NCBI GenBank assembly: GCA_031285605.1 | Contig: JAITVW010000246.1 | Span: 1-7,749, forward strand | Origin: Fusobacteriales bacterium | GTDB taxonomy: Bacteria; Fusobacteriota; Fusobacteriia; Fusobacteriales; Leptotrichiaceae | Direction: 5' to 3' | DNA length: 7,749 bases | Part shown: positions 1 to 6,578 of the stretch, piece by piece | Position numbering within the stretch: position 1 is the first letter of the stretch | How the letters are laid out: the number at the start of each line of letters is the position of its first letter | Made by a program: the position numbers and the translations under genes | Notes under the pieces: model-generated | What the model was told of the DNA's origin: nothing | The model's database searches: none | Seen by the model: only the letters and a program-made list of their open reading frames with translations

Positions 1-103
1 TCATAAGATTATCTGCGAGATTCAGGGCTACATTTAAAAACTGCTGACATATTAATGGTAATGCTAACTTTATAAATACTCTGTAAAAATTTTCGTTTTT
101 CAT
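1..103 (-). CDS. MATE-family efflux transporter, N-terminal fragment
   Basis: Only the first 34 codons lie in the window; the gene runs off the left edge. The peptide begins MKNENFYRVFIKLALPLI and continues with CQQFLNVALNLADNLM. This matches the first membrane helix of MATE (multi antimicrobial extrusion) transporters, where a short basic start is followed by an 'LALPxxxQxxxxxxxNLxDxxM' helix. MATE proteins are inner-membrane Na+ or H+ antiporters that export drugs and other organic cations. The start is well set: AGGAAGGTG lies just upstream at about 108-116. A long leader with an intrinsic terminator precedes it, so expression is probably controlled by attenuation. The substrate cannot be told from this fragment. 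Subfamily (NorM, DinF or MepA type) is not decidable. Confidence 0.8.
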   Translation of the reverse strand, partial: MKNENFYRVFIKLALPLICQQFLNVALNLADNLM

Positions 104-141
104 TTTTCACCTTCCTCAATATTGTATTTCTTTTATACAAA

Positions 142-203
142 TAAAAATTAACTATAAAGTCCCTGCAGCATATGCACTTCTCCTTTGAAACTTCTATAGT
201 TAA
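142..203 (-). terminator. Intrinsic terminator ahead of the MATE gene
   Basis: On the minus strand the arm at 190-203 (TTAACTATAGAAGT) pairs with 148-160 (ACTTTATAGTTAA): nine perfect pairs, one bulge and four more pairs, with a few further pairs above. TTTTTAT follows at once (141-147). It sits about 40 bases before the MATE start codon, inside the leader, so it would stop transcription before the gene. The loop contains a ribosome-binding site and a tiny reading frame. The stem is A/T-rich at its base but long. Confidence 0.7.
148..171 (-). CDS. Candidate 7-residue leader peptide MLQGLYS
   Basis: ATG at 171-169 is followed by six sense codons and a TAA stop at 150-148. AAAGGAG lies at 180-186, eight bases before the ATG, which is an ideal Shine-Dalgarno and spacing. 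The coding part and stop overlap the downstream arm of the terminator stem, so a ribosome on this frame would physically block terminator formation. This resembles leader-peptide attenuators known upstream of some antibiotic resistance and efflux genes, where a drug-stalled ribosome switches the gene on. The frame is very short and could be chance; translation is not shown. Confidence 0.45.
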   Translation of the reverse strand: MLQGLYS

Positions 204-215
204 TACCTATTAACT
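198..215 (-). promoter_or_regulatory. Antiterminator hairpin in the MATE leader
   Basis: A perfect 7-bp inverted repeat (AGTTAAT / ATTAACT) with a 4-base loop. One arm, 198-204, shares bases with the upstream arm of the terminator stem (190-203). The two structures therefore cannot form at the same time. The sequence shows this directly; the switching itself is inferred. Confidence 0.5.
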
Positions 216-400
216 TACTTATTAAATTTTTTATTTAATATCCAGCCTGCCGTTTCAAATGAATTTTTGGTCGCCTGAAGATCAGGTGGTAGCTATTTAT
301 ACCTGTAATACAGGATCCGTATCATCTCAAGAGTATGATCGTGATTTGTCTGTGATGGCAAATATAGGGATAGCCCCGTTATGACAATGTTAGAACAAAA

Positions 401-406
401 ATTATA
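401..406 (-). promoter_or_regulatory. -10 element for the MATE leader transcript
   Basis: A perfect TATAAT on the minus strand lies about 300 bases upstream of the MATE start codon and just downstream of the aspS stop. The -35 position (around 424-430) reads TTCTGG or TCTGGC depending on spacing, which is weak. No intrinsic terminator is visible after aspS, so the leader may also be reached by read-through from the hisS-aspS operon. Confidence 0.4.
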
Positions 407-435
407 TAATTGATCACGCACAGGCCAGAAAATTT

Positions 436-2229
436 TTACTTATCTTCTTTTGTTTCTTTTACATAAAGACTTTTTAACAGCAGTTCTTCCTCAAGCTGTT
501 TTTTATCTACAGCTGCCGGAGCTTCCATCATAAGATCCTGCCCTTTGTTAGTTTTAGGAAACGGAATTACTTCCTTTATCGAATCTTCTTTAAGCATAGC
601 CATAAGCCATCTGTCCACTCCGAATGCTATCCCTCCGTGAGGAGGCACACCGTATCTCAATGCATTCAGGAAAAATCCAAATTTCTCTTCCGCTTCTTCT
701 TTGCTCAGACCAAGCTTTTCAAAAATGACATCCTGCAGTTCTGAATCATGAATTCTTATACTGCCTCCGCCGATTTCATATCCGTTCAATACCATATCAT
801 AACTCAAAGTTCTTATTTTTTCAAGATTTTTATTTAAAAATTCTTTATCTTCTTCTTTTATTGCTGTGAAAGGATGATGTGTAGACTTATATCTCTCTTC
901 TTCCTCACTCCATTCAAACATTGGAAAATCCACTACCCATAAGAAATTATCCTGTTCTTCATTTATAAAATTAAGCTCATTTCCTACTTTCAGTCTTAAT
1001 GCCCCGAGCGCATTATTTGTAATATCCTTGGTATCAGCTATTATCAAAGCTATACTTCCTGATTTTAATTCCAGCTTACCTGTTATCGCACTAAGCTCAT
1101 CCTCGCTGAAAAACTTCGCTATAGGTGAAACTATCTCATTATTTTCATCTATTCTTATATGTGCAAGTCCTTTTGCCTTATAATATGTCTTTGCATAATT
1201 TTCAAGGTCTCCGATATACTTTCTGCTGAATTTTTCCAAATTACCGGGCACTACTATTGCTTTAACTCTTCCTCCGCTTTCTGCTGCTCCGGCAAATGCC
1301 TTGAATCCTGAATTTCTTACTTCTTCCGTAATATCCGTAAGCTCAAGTCCGAATCTTGTATCAGGTTTATCCGATCCGTATTTGTCCATGGCTTCATAAT
1401 AATCCATTCTTGGAAAATCATAACCGGCTTTCTTACCTGTTACCTTTTCAAATACATTTTTAGCCATTTCTTCCATTTCACAAAGTATATCTTCCTGAGT
1501 TACAAAAGACATCTCTATATCCAGCTGAGTAAATTCCGGCTGTCTGTCAGCTCTCAAATCTTCATCTCTGAAACACTTCGCCAGCTGATAATATTTATCC
1601 ACACCGGCTACCATCAGTATCTGCTTAAACAGCTGCGGCGACTGCGGAAGTGCATAAAAATCCCCTTTATTTATCCTGCTGGGTACTATAAAATCTCTTG
1701 CTCCTTCCGGAGTTGCTTTGGCAAGCACCGGTGTATCTATATCAAGAAAATCTTTATCTGTGAGATAATCTCTTATTGCTTTTAACATAGTATTTCTTTT
1801 TCTCAGATTATTAAGCATTTTTGTTCTTCTCAGATCAAGATATCTGTATTTCAGTCTCATATCCTCGCTAAGATTAGTTATATTATCATTTACAGCAAAC
1901 GGAAGCTGTAATGATCTGCTGAGAATATCCACAGTATCAGCTGCTACTTCTATATCGCCTGTAGGCATATCTTTATTCTTACTGCTTCTCTCTCTGACAG
2001 TTCCTGTTACCTTTACCACATCTTCGTTATTTAATGTTTTTGCCTTTTCAAATAACCCTTCGGGAGAGTTTTCCTTATCTATTATTACCTGTGTTATTCC
2101 TTCTCTGTCTCTCAAAACCAGAAATAAAAAATGATTCATATCTCTGACATTTGCGACCCATCCGGATAAAACTACTTCTTCTCCTGCATTTTCTATTCTT
2201 AACTGACCTAAATTATGCGTTCTATACAT
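436..2229 (-). CDS. aspS: Aspartyl-tRNA synthetase
   Basis: This 597-residue class II synthetase charges tRNA-Asp with aspartate in the cytoplasm. Its length is normal for the bacterial type. An N-terminal OB-fold anticodon-binding domain spans roughly residues 1-105 (GWVANVRD near 23-30). The catalytic core follows, with [18 protein letters not shown] (motif 2) at about 220-237. The bacterial GAD insertion domain lies at about 290-420, and GIAFGVDRW (motif 3) at about 533-541. It is the second gene of a hisS-aspS operon: its ATG overlaps the end of hisS by 8 bases, so translation is probably coupled. GGAG abuts the ATG, too close to serve; AAAGGG about nine bases upstream is the likelier ribosome site. 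In the anticodon-binding loop 'RDMNHFLF' replaces the common 'RDxGGxIF'. Whether the enzyme is discriminating cannot be settled here. Confidence 0.97.
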   Translation of the reverse strand: MYRTHNLGQLRIENAGEEVVLSGWVANVRDMNHFLFLVLRDREGITQVIIDKENSPEGLFEKAKTLNNEDVVKVTGTVRERSSKNKDMPTGDIEVAADTVDILSRSLQLPFAVNDNITNLSEDMRLKYRYLDLRRTKMLNNLRKRNTMLKAIRDYLTDKDFLDIDTPVLAKATPEGARDFIVPSRINKGDFYALPQSPQLFKQILMVAGVDKYYQLAKCFRDEDLRADRQPEFTQLDIEMSFVTQEDILCEMEEMAKNVFEKVTGKKAGYDFPRMDYYEAMDKYGSDKPDTRFGLELTDITEEVRNSGFKAFAGAAESGGRVKAIVVPGNLEKFSRKYIGDLENYAKTYYKAKGLAHIRIDENNEIVSPIAKFFSEDELSAITGKLELKSGSIALIIADTKDITNNALGALRLKVGNELNFINEEQDNFLWVVDFPMFEWSEEEERYKSTHHPFTAIKEEDKEFLNKNLEKIRTLSYDMVLNGYEIGGGSIRIHDSELQDVIFEKLGLSKEEAEEKFGFFLNALRYGVPPHGGIAFGVDRWLMAMLKEDSIKEVIPFPKTNKGQDLMMEAPAAVDKKQLEEELLLKSLYVKETKEDK

Positions 2230-3466
2230 CTCCGTTTACCCTTTCTATAACTTTTTCAATTTCAAGTTTTTCCTGTTCTCCTGTATGAAAATTTTTCAAT
2301 ACTGCTTTATTTTCGTTCTTCTCATCTTCTCCTATTATTATAACATATTTTGAGCTTAATTTTCCTGCTTTTTTCATTTGTGACTTAAAACTTTTCATTC
2401 CATAGTCAAAATTTGCTTTTATACCGTTTTCTCTCAAAATTTTTATGATATTCAATGCATATTCTTTTGTTTCGGGAAAATAAACCACATATACAGGCTT
2501 TTCTTCCTCTTTCATCAATGATTCGTCCATGAGAAGTGCTATTCTCTCTGTACCTGCGGCAAATCCTATTCCGGGCATCTGCACATCTCCCAGTATTTCC
2601 AAAAGCTTGTCGTATCTTCCTCCTGCAAGAACAGTGGACTGTGCTCCAAGATTCTCAGACTTAATTTCAAAAACCGTATCCGAATAATAATCAAGACCGC
2701 GCACCAGTCTGTAATTTTCCACATAATTTACTTCAAGTAATTCCAGATATTTCTTTAATTCCTCATAATAAACTCTGCTTTCTTCATCAAGATCATCTTT
2801 TAAAACAGGTGCATTCTTATACTGCTCCTGACAAACCTCTGATTTACAGTCAAGCACTCTCAAAGGATTTTTCTTATATCTGGTTTTACAGTTATCACAC
2901 AATTTATCCAGTCTGTCTTCTATAAATTTTTTCAGTCTGGCAGTATATCTCTGTCTTGAAATGCTGTTTCCAAGACTGTTTATTTCCACAGTAAGATTTT
3001 TTATTCCTGCTGTTTCAAGAAATTCACATCCCATTTTTATTATTTCGGCATCTGCAAAAGGATCTCTTATCCCGAAAGCTTCTGCCCCTACCTGATGAAA
3101 TTCTCTGTATCTGCCTTTCTGCGGAGCCTCATATCTATACATAGGACCGTAGTAAAACCACTTTACCACAGGTTCTGATTTATAAAGTCCTGCCTGCAGA
3201 TAAGCTCTTACTACACCGGCAGTTCCTTCAGGACGCATAGTCAGACTTCTTCCCGCTTTATCAGGAAAAGTGTACATTTCCTTAGAGACCACATCTGTTT
3301 CTTCACCCACTCCTCGTTCAAATAATTCTGTTTCTTCCACAATCGGAGTAATTATTTTTTCAAAACCATACTTTGAAAAAACATTTTTTGCACTATCTAT
3401 AATATAATCATATTTTCTAATATCTTCAAAATATCTGTCTTTCATACCCTTTAATACTTTTATCAT
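2222..3466 (-). CDS. hisS: Histidyl-tRNA synthetase
   Basis: This 414-residue class II enzyme attaches histidine to tRNA-His in the cytoplasm. From the ATG at 3466 it shows [10 protein letters not shown] (about 75-84), motif 2 [18 protein letters not shown] (about 110-127), the histidine-specific RGLDYYS (about 256-262), AGGRYD (about 281-286) and [10 protein letters not shown] (motif 3, about 299-308). A C-terminal anticodon-binding domain follows. Four cysteines in the insertion region (about 190, 193, 207, 212) follow the CxxC...C....C pattern seen in many bacterial HisRS. A TTG at 3484 would add six residues, but GGAGA at 3471-3475 lies just ahead of the ATG and the family starts near 'KGMKD', so the ATG is chosen. 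It leads the hisS-aspS operon. No T-box leader is present: the untranslated leader is only about 50 bases. Confidence 0.97.
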   Translation of the reverse strand: MIKVLKGMKDRYFEDIRKYDYIIDSAKNVFSKYGFEKIITPIVEETELFERGVGEETDVVSKEMYTFPDKAGRSLTMRPEGTAGVVRAYLQAGLYKSEPVVKWFYYGPMYRYEAPQKGRYREFHQVGAEAFGIRDPFADAEIIKMGCEFLETAGIKNLTVEINSLGNSISRQRYTARLKKFIEDRLDKLCDNCKTRYKKNPLRVLDCKSEVCQEQYKNAPVLKDDLDEESRVYYEELKKYLELLEVNYVENYRLVRGLDYYSDTVFEIKSENLGAQSTVLAGGRYDKLLEILGDVQMPGIGFAAGTERIALLMDESLMKEEEKPVYVVYFPETKEYALNIIKILRENGIKANFDYGMKSFKSQMKKAGKLSSKYVIIIGEDEKNENKAVLKNFHTGEQEKLEIEKVIERVNGDV

Positions 3467-3521
3467 TTTTTCTCCATTCTGCAAACGATATATTTCTCAT
3501 ACTACACTTAATTTTCTTAAT

Positions 3522-3550
3522 ATAATAACATTATATACGATTTTTTTCAA
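3522..3550 (-). promoter_or_regulatory. Promoter of the hisS-aspS operon
   Basis: On the minus strand TTGAAA (3550-3545) is followed after 17 bases by TATTAT (3527-3522), a good sigma-70/SigA type match. The predicted start near 3515 leaves a leader of about 50 bases before the hisS ATG, with no room for a T-box. Confidence 0.65.
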
Positions 3551-3579
3551 AATTTTTTGTTATGCTTTTGTTTTTTATA

Positions 3580-3772
3580 TTATATCATAATTATACAGAC
3601 TTTGTATCTTTTTCCGGAATTAATGCCGGACAGCATTAAAAAACAGGTTTCCTGCTCCATTTCTTCTTTTGGAACAAATCCAAAAACTGAATGCTTTAAA
3701 TTCCGGATTTTTGTTATCCGGTTCAAATGTCACAGTTTCATATTTCCAGTTATAATTAATGCACTGAAATTT
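3580..3772 (-). pseudogene. Possible frameshifted remnant of a short gene
   Basis: Two overlapping minus-strand frames each look protein-like over part of this gap. One is open from 3772 to 3620 and contains NWKYETVTFEPDNKNPEFKA. The other is open from 3729 to 3580 and contains FGFVPKEEMEQETCFLMLSG. Reading the first into the second with a shift near 3680 gives one continuous, plausible protein, as expected from a gene broken by a small indel. Neither frame has a convincing start: an ATG and a GTG near 3800-3807 open other frames that close quickly. I do not recognise the family. A plus-strand frame open across the same stretch (3557-3829) starts with TTG, lacks a ribosome-binding site and is hydrophobic junk, so I do not call it. 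This could also be plain intergenic DNA. Confidence 0.25.
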
Positions 3773-3795
3773 TTATTTTTAAAAATATTTTTTTC

Positions 3796-3827
3796 TTCAC
3801 CTGCATTTCACATTGATATTATATTAT
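3796..3827 (+). promoter_or_regulatory. Promoter with 11-bp direct repeat, likely response-regulator site
   Basis: TTCAC occurs at 3796-3800 and 3807-3811, exactly 11 bases apart. A TATTAT (-10) lies at 3822-3827, with no good -35 box. The same arrangement, with TTCATA repeats and TATAAT at the same 15-base offset, precedes the paralogous gene near 7499. Direct repeats of one helical turn overlapping the -35 position are typical of OmpR/PhoB-family activators. The cognate regulator would plausibly be the one encoded at 4497-5150. Confidence 0.45.
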
Positions 3828-3860
3828 AGTTATATAGAAAAAATATATGAGGTGATAAAA

Positions 3861-4271
3861 ATGATTAAAAAAAATATAATTTCGGCACTGACTGTAATGA
3901 CAGCATTATCTTCGTTCTCTTATGCGGAACTGACTGCTCCTGCACAGCTCCCTGACAGACCGGTACAAAAAATGATCTCTACAGAAGATAATAAATTATA
4001 CGAGCAGATCTACTCTAAATATAAAGATAAATTTAACAAACTTGACGTAAGTCTTTTAGAAAACAGACAGGAATTACAAAAACAGCTCAGAGCAGAGAAG
4101 ACTGACTGGAAAAAAGTAGAAACCCTTACTAAAAAGAAAGCTGATTTAAAGGCTCAAAGAGAGCTTTTAAGATACCGGATGAGAGCCGAGATGAAAGATA
4201 ACAACTTAAGAGCAGGATATCCCGTAAGAAACCATCACAGAACCGGCAGAACCGCCGCACCAAGAGGATAA
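3861..4271 (+). CDS. Secreted CpxP/Spy/ZraP-like helical protein
   Basis: This 136-residue protein has a clear signal peptide: MIKKN, a hydrophobic stretch, then FSYA with likely cleavage after residue 22. The mature part is mostly charged helix. The segment at about 63-111 ('ENRQELQKQLRAEKTDWKKV' onward, ending MRAEM) follows the pattern of periplasmic Spy/CpxP/ZraP chaperone-sensor proteins, in which two helices flank a short 'xDxxKV' turn. The LTxxQ signature is not evident, so the family call is tentative; small FadA-like adhesin is an alternative. The C-terminus is basic (VRNHHRTGRTAAPRG). The start is the ATG at 3861 behind GAGGTGATAAAA; an upstream ATG at 3813 would add 16 unlikely residues. 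It lies ahead of a two-component system, a common setting for such proteins, and has a paralogue at 7170-7499. Confidence 0.75.
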   Translation: MIKKNIISALTVMTALSSFSYAELTAPAQLPDRPVQKMISTEDNKLYEQIYSKYKDKFNKLDVSLLENRQELQKQLRAEKTDWKKVETLTKKKADLKAQRELLRYRMRAEMKDNNLRAGYPVRNHHRTGRTAAPRG

Positions 4272-4313
4272 AACAGCCCTCTGTATCTTTTTACATAAAT
4301 ATAAAATTATTTT

Positions 4314-4365
4314 GGAGAAATAAATATTCTGATACTGTTATCAAAAAACAGATATTTATTTCTCC
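4314..4365. terminator. Long inverted repeat between the secreted protein and the two-component genes
   Basis: GGAGAAATAAATA (4314-4326) pairs perfectly over 13 bases with 4353-4365. A further CTG/CAG pairing (4329-4331 with 4349-4351) and a small GATA/TATC helix lie inside. What follows on the plus strand is T-rich but interrupted (CTATTTACATTTTAC). It probably ends or trims the 3861-4271 transcript. It could equally be a small palindromic repeat element; no flanking duplication is obvious. Confidence 0.55.
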
Positions 4366-4391
4366 CTATTTACATTTTACAAATAATATTT

Positions 4392-4420
4392 TTTACATAA
4401 TTTTATTTATATGATATAAA
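4392..4420 (+). promoter_or_regulatory. Promoter of the two-component operon
   Basis: TTTACA (4392-4397) is followed after 17 bases by TATAAA (4415-4420), with TGA directly before the -10 as in extended -10 promoters. GATATAAA is repeated at 4413-4420 and 4423-4430, a 10-base period that overlaps the -10 and could be an autoregulatory operator. The TTCAY repeats seen at the two secreted-protein promoters are not present here. Confidence 0.55.
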
Positions 4421-4496
4421 TAGATATAAAATCCACACTGTCATCCTGATGAAAATTCTGATATTACAGGATGCCGGCTACATTCAAGGAGGGAAA

Positions 4497-5150
4497 ATGA
4501 AAATTTTAATTGTAGAAGATGAAGAAAGAATACGTAAAGTAGTTCGTTCTTTTCTTGTAAAAAACGGTTATATTGTAAAAGAGGCCGCTGATGGCGAGGA
4601 AGGGCTGGATCTTTTTTATGAATGGAATCCGGATCTCGTACTCCTTGATGTTATGATGCCTAAAAAAGACGGTTATGAAGTATGCAGAATCATTAAAAGT
4701 GAAAAAACTACTCCTGTCCTTATGCTTACTGCCAAAACTCAGGAAGAAGACGAGATAAGAGGACTTGAAATAGGAGCCGATGATTATATTAGAAAACCTT
4801 TCAGCCTGAAAATTCTGGAACTGCGTTTGAAAAATCTTCTGGGTGATGAAATATATACAATAGGAAACTTTAAATTTCTGAAAAATGAAAAAAATGTATA
4901 TTTAAATGAAAAAATTATTGATCTTCCTCCGAAAGAATATGATCTGCTGTTTTATCTTGCCAAAAACCACAGTAAGATTTTTTCCAGAGAGCAGATTTTG
5001 AATAATGTATGGGATCTTCTCTGTGAAAGTGATCCCAGAACAGTAGATACTCATGTTAAGAATCTGAGAAAGAAAATAGGACATGAATATATTACCACTG
5101 TAAAAGGATTCGGATATAAATTTGAGGTGAAAAATGAAAATAATATATAA
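4497..5150 (+). CDS. OmpR/PhoB-family response regulator
   Basis: This 217-residue transcription factor has a receiver domain at 1-115, with acidic pocket E7-D8, phospho-acceptor D51 (in LVLLDVMMPKKDG), T78 and K100 (in DDYIRKPF). A winged-helix DNA-binding domain occupies about 120-212 (LPPKEYDLLFYLA, SREQIL, TVDTHVKNLRKKIG, TTVKGFGYKFE). All residues needed for phosphorelay are present. The start is the ATG at 4497 behind AAGGAGG (4486-4492). An in-frame ATG at 4449 lacks a ribosome site; it encodes MKILILQDA, a curious echo of the true N-terminus MKILIVEDE. The gene overlaps the sensor kinase by 17 bases, so the two form an operon. Probable targets, inferred from promoter repeats, are the secreted proteins at 3861 and 7499. 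A CpxR-like envelope-stress role is likely, but orthology cannot be claimed. Confidence 0.95.
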   Translation: MKILIVEDEERIRKVVRSFLVKNGYIVKEAADGEEGLDLFYEWNPDLVLLDVMMPKKDGYEVCRIIKSEKTTPVLMLTAKTQEEDEIRGLEIGADDYIRKPFSLKILELRLKNLLGDEIYTIGNFKFLKNEKNVYLNEKIIDLPPKEYDLLFYLAKNHSKIFSREQILNNVWDLLCESDPRTVDTHVKNLRKKIGHEYITTVKGFGYKFEVKNENNI

Positions 5151-6510
5151 GATATTCTTCTTTACAATGTTATTAATAATTTCTACAATAACATTCGGAA
5201 TATTATCAAATAAATTATTTTTAAACAGTTACTATGTCGCACTGAAAGAGAAGGATCTTATCCGTATTGCCTCTACTCTGGATACCAGAAAACTAATCCC
5301 CGTGGAAAAAAAGAGTATTGATATCAACGATGAAACCTCATACTACTTTATTCCCAGAAGAATGCTGGAGGACACCAGAAATAAAACTGCAAAAGCTTTC
5401 AAAAAAAATAATTATGAATTTGAAATGCTAAGATTTTCAAGAGGTCCCACATGGCTGAAGCTTATCATCAGAAAAACACCTGAAGGACAGTATGCTCTGA
5501 TAACTCCGCTTGAACAGGTAGAAAATGCCGTGGAAGTTTCCAATACTTTTTATATTTATGTTGGTTTAATCTCTCTTGTTTTTTCAATTCCTCTGGTTAT
5601 GATTTTTTCAAGATATCTTTCTAAAAAAATTACACTAATTAACGGAAACATCAAAGAGATTATTAATCTTAACTTCTCTGAAAAGCTTGATCTGCATACC
5701 AGAGACGAATTCGGCGAAACAGCCGATAATCTGAACCTGCTTTCACAGACACTGGAAAATAATCTTCAAAATCTGAAAAATATGAATGTTAAATTACAAC
5801 AGGATATTGATTATGAAAGAAAAAAAGATCAGGATACCAAAAATTTTATTACCGCCATAACTCATGAACTGAAAACACCTATTACCATCATGAATACACA
5901 TGCGGAATTTATTGCCGGAGGATATGCGGATACTGTCGAAGAGCTTCAGGAATATGCCGGAGAAATAATAAATGAAGGACAGCATATGGTCAAGCTCATT
6001 GATTTACTTTTGGTTCTGTTAAAAAATTCATCATTTTTACACGAATTCCAATACGAAGTTTTTGAATTAAGAGAATTTATTAATTCTGTCCTCCTTAAAT
6101 ATAAAGTGGATTTTGATGGCAAAAATATTTTTCTTGACTTTAATGTTACGAAAATTATGGTAAATTCCAATCGGACTTTACTGCTTCAAGTACTTACCAA
6201 TCTTATAAGCAATGCTGTCTCATTTGTTCCCGATGACGGAACAGGGGTAATAAAAGTCCGCTCTTTTTCAAAGGGAAACTACCTTACTATTGAGATTATA
6301 AATAACGGGCCTTCGATTCCCGAAGAAATTATTGATAAAATCTGGAAACCTTTTTTCAAAGAGGATGATTCACGCAGCAGAAAATACGGAGGAACCGGTC
6401 TGGGACTGGCTATTGTAAAGGGAATATTTGAAAAGTTAAACTGTGATTCCGGTGTAGTAAATACTGAAAATGGTGTAAAATTTTGGTTTGATATAGAAAA
6501 AGCCTTATAA
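5134..6510 (+). CDS. HAMP-type sensor histidine kinase
   Basis: This 458-residue inner-membrane kinase is the partner of the upstream regulator. TM1 spans about residues 6-27 and TM2 about 138-159. They enclose an extracytoplasmic sensor region of about 110 residues with no recognised domain. A HAMP linker follows (about 160-212), then a coiled segment. The dimerisation and phosphoacceptor domain has H244 in ITHELKTPI. The HATPase domain has N360 (N-box, NLISNAVSF), INNGPSIP at about 389-396 in place of the usual DxGxGI, and GGTGLGLAIVKGI from about 419. The D-to-N change in the first glycine box is seen in some functional kinases, so activity is still expected. The start at 5134 sits behind GAGGTG and overlaps the regulator's 3' end, implying coupled translation. 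No terminator is evident after the stop. Confidence 0.95.
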   Translation: MKIIYKIFFFTMLLIISTITFGILSNKLFLNSYYVALKEKDLIRIASTLDTRKLIPVEKKSIDINDETSYYFIPRRMLEDTRNKTAKAFKKNNYEFEMLRFSRGPTWLKLIIRKTPEGQYALITPLEQVENAVEVSNTFYIYVGLISLVFSIPLVMIFSRYLSKKITLINGNIKEIINLNFSEKLDLHTRDEFGETADNLNLLSQTLENNLQNLKNMNVKLQQDIDYERKKDQDTKNFITAITHELKTPITIMNTHAEFIAGGYADTVEELQEYAGEIINEGQHMVKLIDLLLVLLKNSSFLHEFQYEVFELREFINSVLLKYKVDFDGKNIFLDFNVTKIMVNSNRTLLLQVLTNLISNAVSFVPDDGTGVIKVRSFSKGNYLTIEIINNGPSIPEEIIDKIWKPFFKEDDSRSRKYGGTGLGLAIVKGIFEKLNCDSGVVNTENGVKFWFDIEKAL

Positions 6511-6513
6511 ACA

Positions 6514-6543
6514 TTGATTATTTTATAAAAAATCTGCTATAAT
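6514..6543 (+). promoter_or_regulatory. Promoter of the VOC-family gene
   Basis: TTGATT (6514-6519), an 18-base spacer and TATAAT (6538-6543), with TGC directly before the -10. This is a strong extended -10 promoter beginning four bases after the kinase stop, so the next gene is probably transcribed on its own as well as by read-through. Confidence 0.7.
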
Positions 6544-6578
6544 AATATACATATATAAATTTGAAAGGAAGAATTATT

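Larger units (their letters stand above)
104..400 (-). promoter_or_regulatory. Long structured 5' leader of the MATE gene (possible riboswitch or attenuator)
   Basis: About 290 bases separate the likely transcription start (near 394) from the MATE start codon. In RNA order on the minus strand they contain: a closing helix pairing 370-375 with 291-296 (five Watson-Crick pairs plus one G-U); inside it a hairpin at 321-339 with a bulged stem and a CCTGT/ACAGG hairpin at 302-314; then a CCTGA/TCAGG hairpin at 274-286; an A/T hairpin at 221-239 with 7 perfect pairs; and finally the antiterminator and terminator entered separately. No known riboswitch class could be assigned by eye. The nested helices followed by a switchable terminator are what an aptamer plus expression platform looks like. 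Short strings resemble the TPP box but the required later motif is absent. Confidence 0.55.

Noticed and set aside
240..400. TPP riboswitch in the MATE leader
   Set aside because: Strings such as TGAGATGATAC and ACCTGATCT resemble the thi box, but the obligatory GGATAATxCCAGCG-type stretch does not follow and the GGGG segment has no matching ACCC.
240..430. c-di-GMP-I or mini-ykkC (guanidine-II) riboswitch
   Set aside because: CACGCACAGG at 415-424 on plus and two ACGG strings on minus are suggestive, but the remaining conserved parts and hairpin stems are missing and the first lies on the wrong strand for the MATE gene.
3620..3740. Small GC-rich hairpins (TCCGG/CCGGA and CCGGAT/ATCCGG) as a terminator or ncRNA
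   Set aside because: Stems are only 5-6 bp with no T-tract, and the stretch is better explained as a possible gene remnant.
3557..3829. 90-codon plus-strand reading frame
   Set aside because: TTG start without a ribosome-binding site, low-complexity hydrophobic composition, and it runs across the next gene's promoter.
3485..3860. T-box leader for hisS
   Set aside because: The hisS promoter leaves only about 50 bases of leader, and no TGGNACCGCG-type antiterminator is present on the minus strand.
4902..6170. Minus-strand frames of 60-74 codons inside the two-component genes
   Set aside because: They are antisense shadows of well-supported coding regions, with no ribosome sites or recognisable domains.
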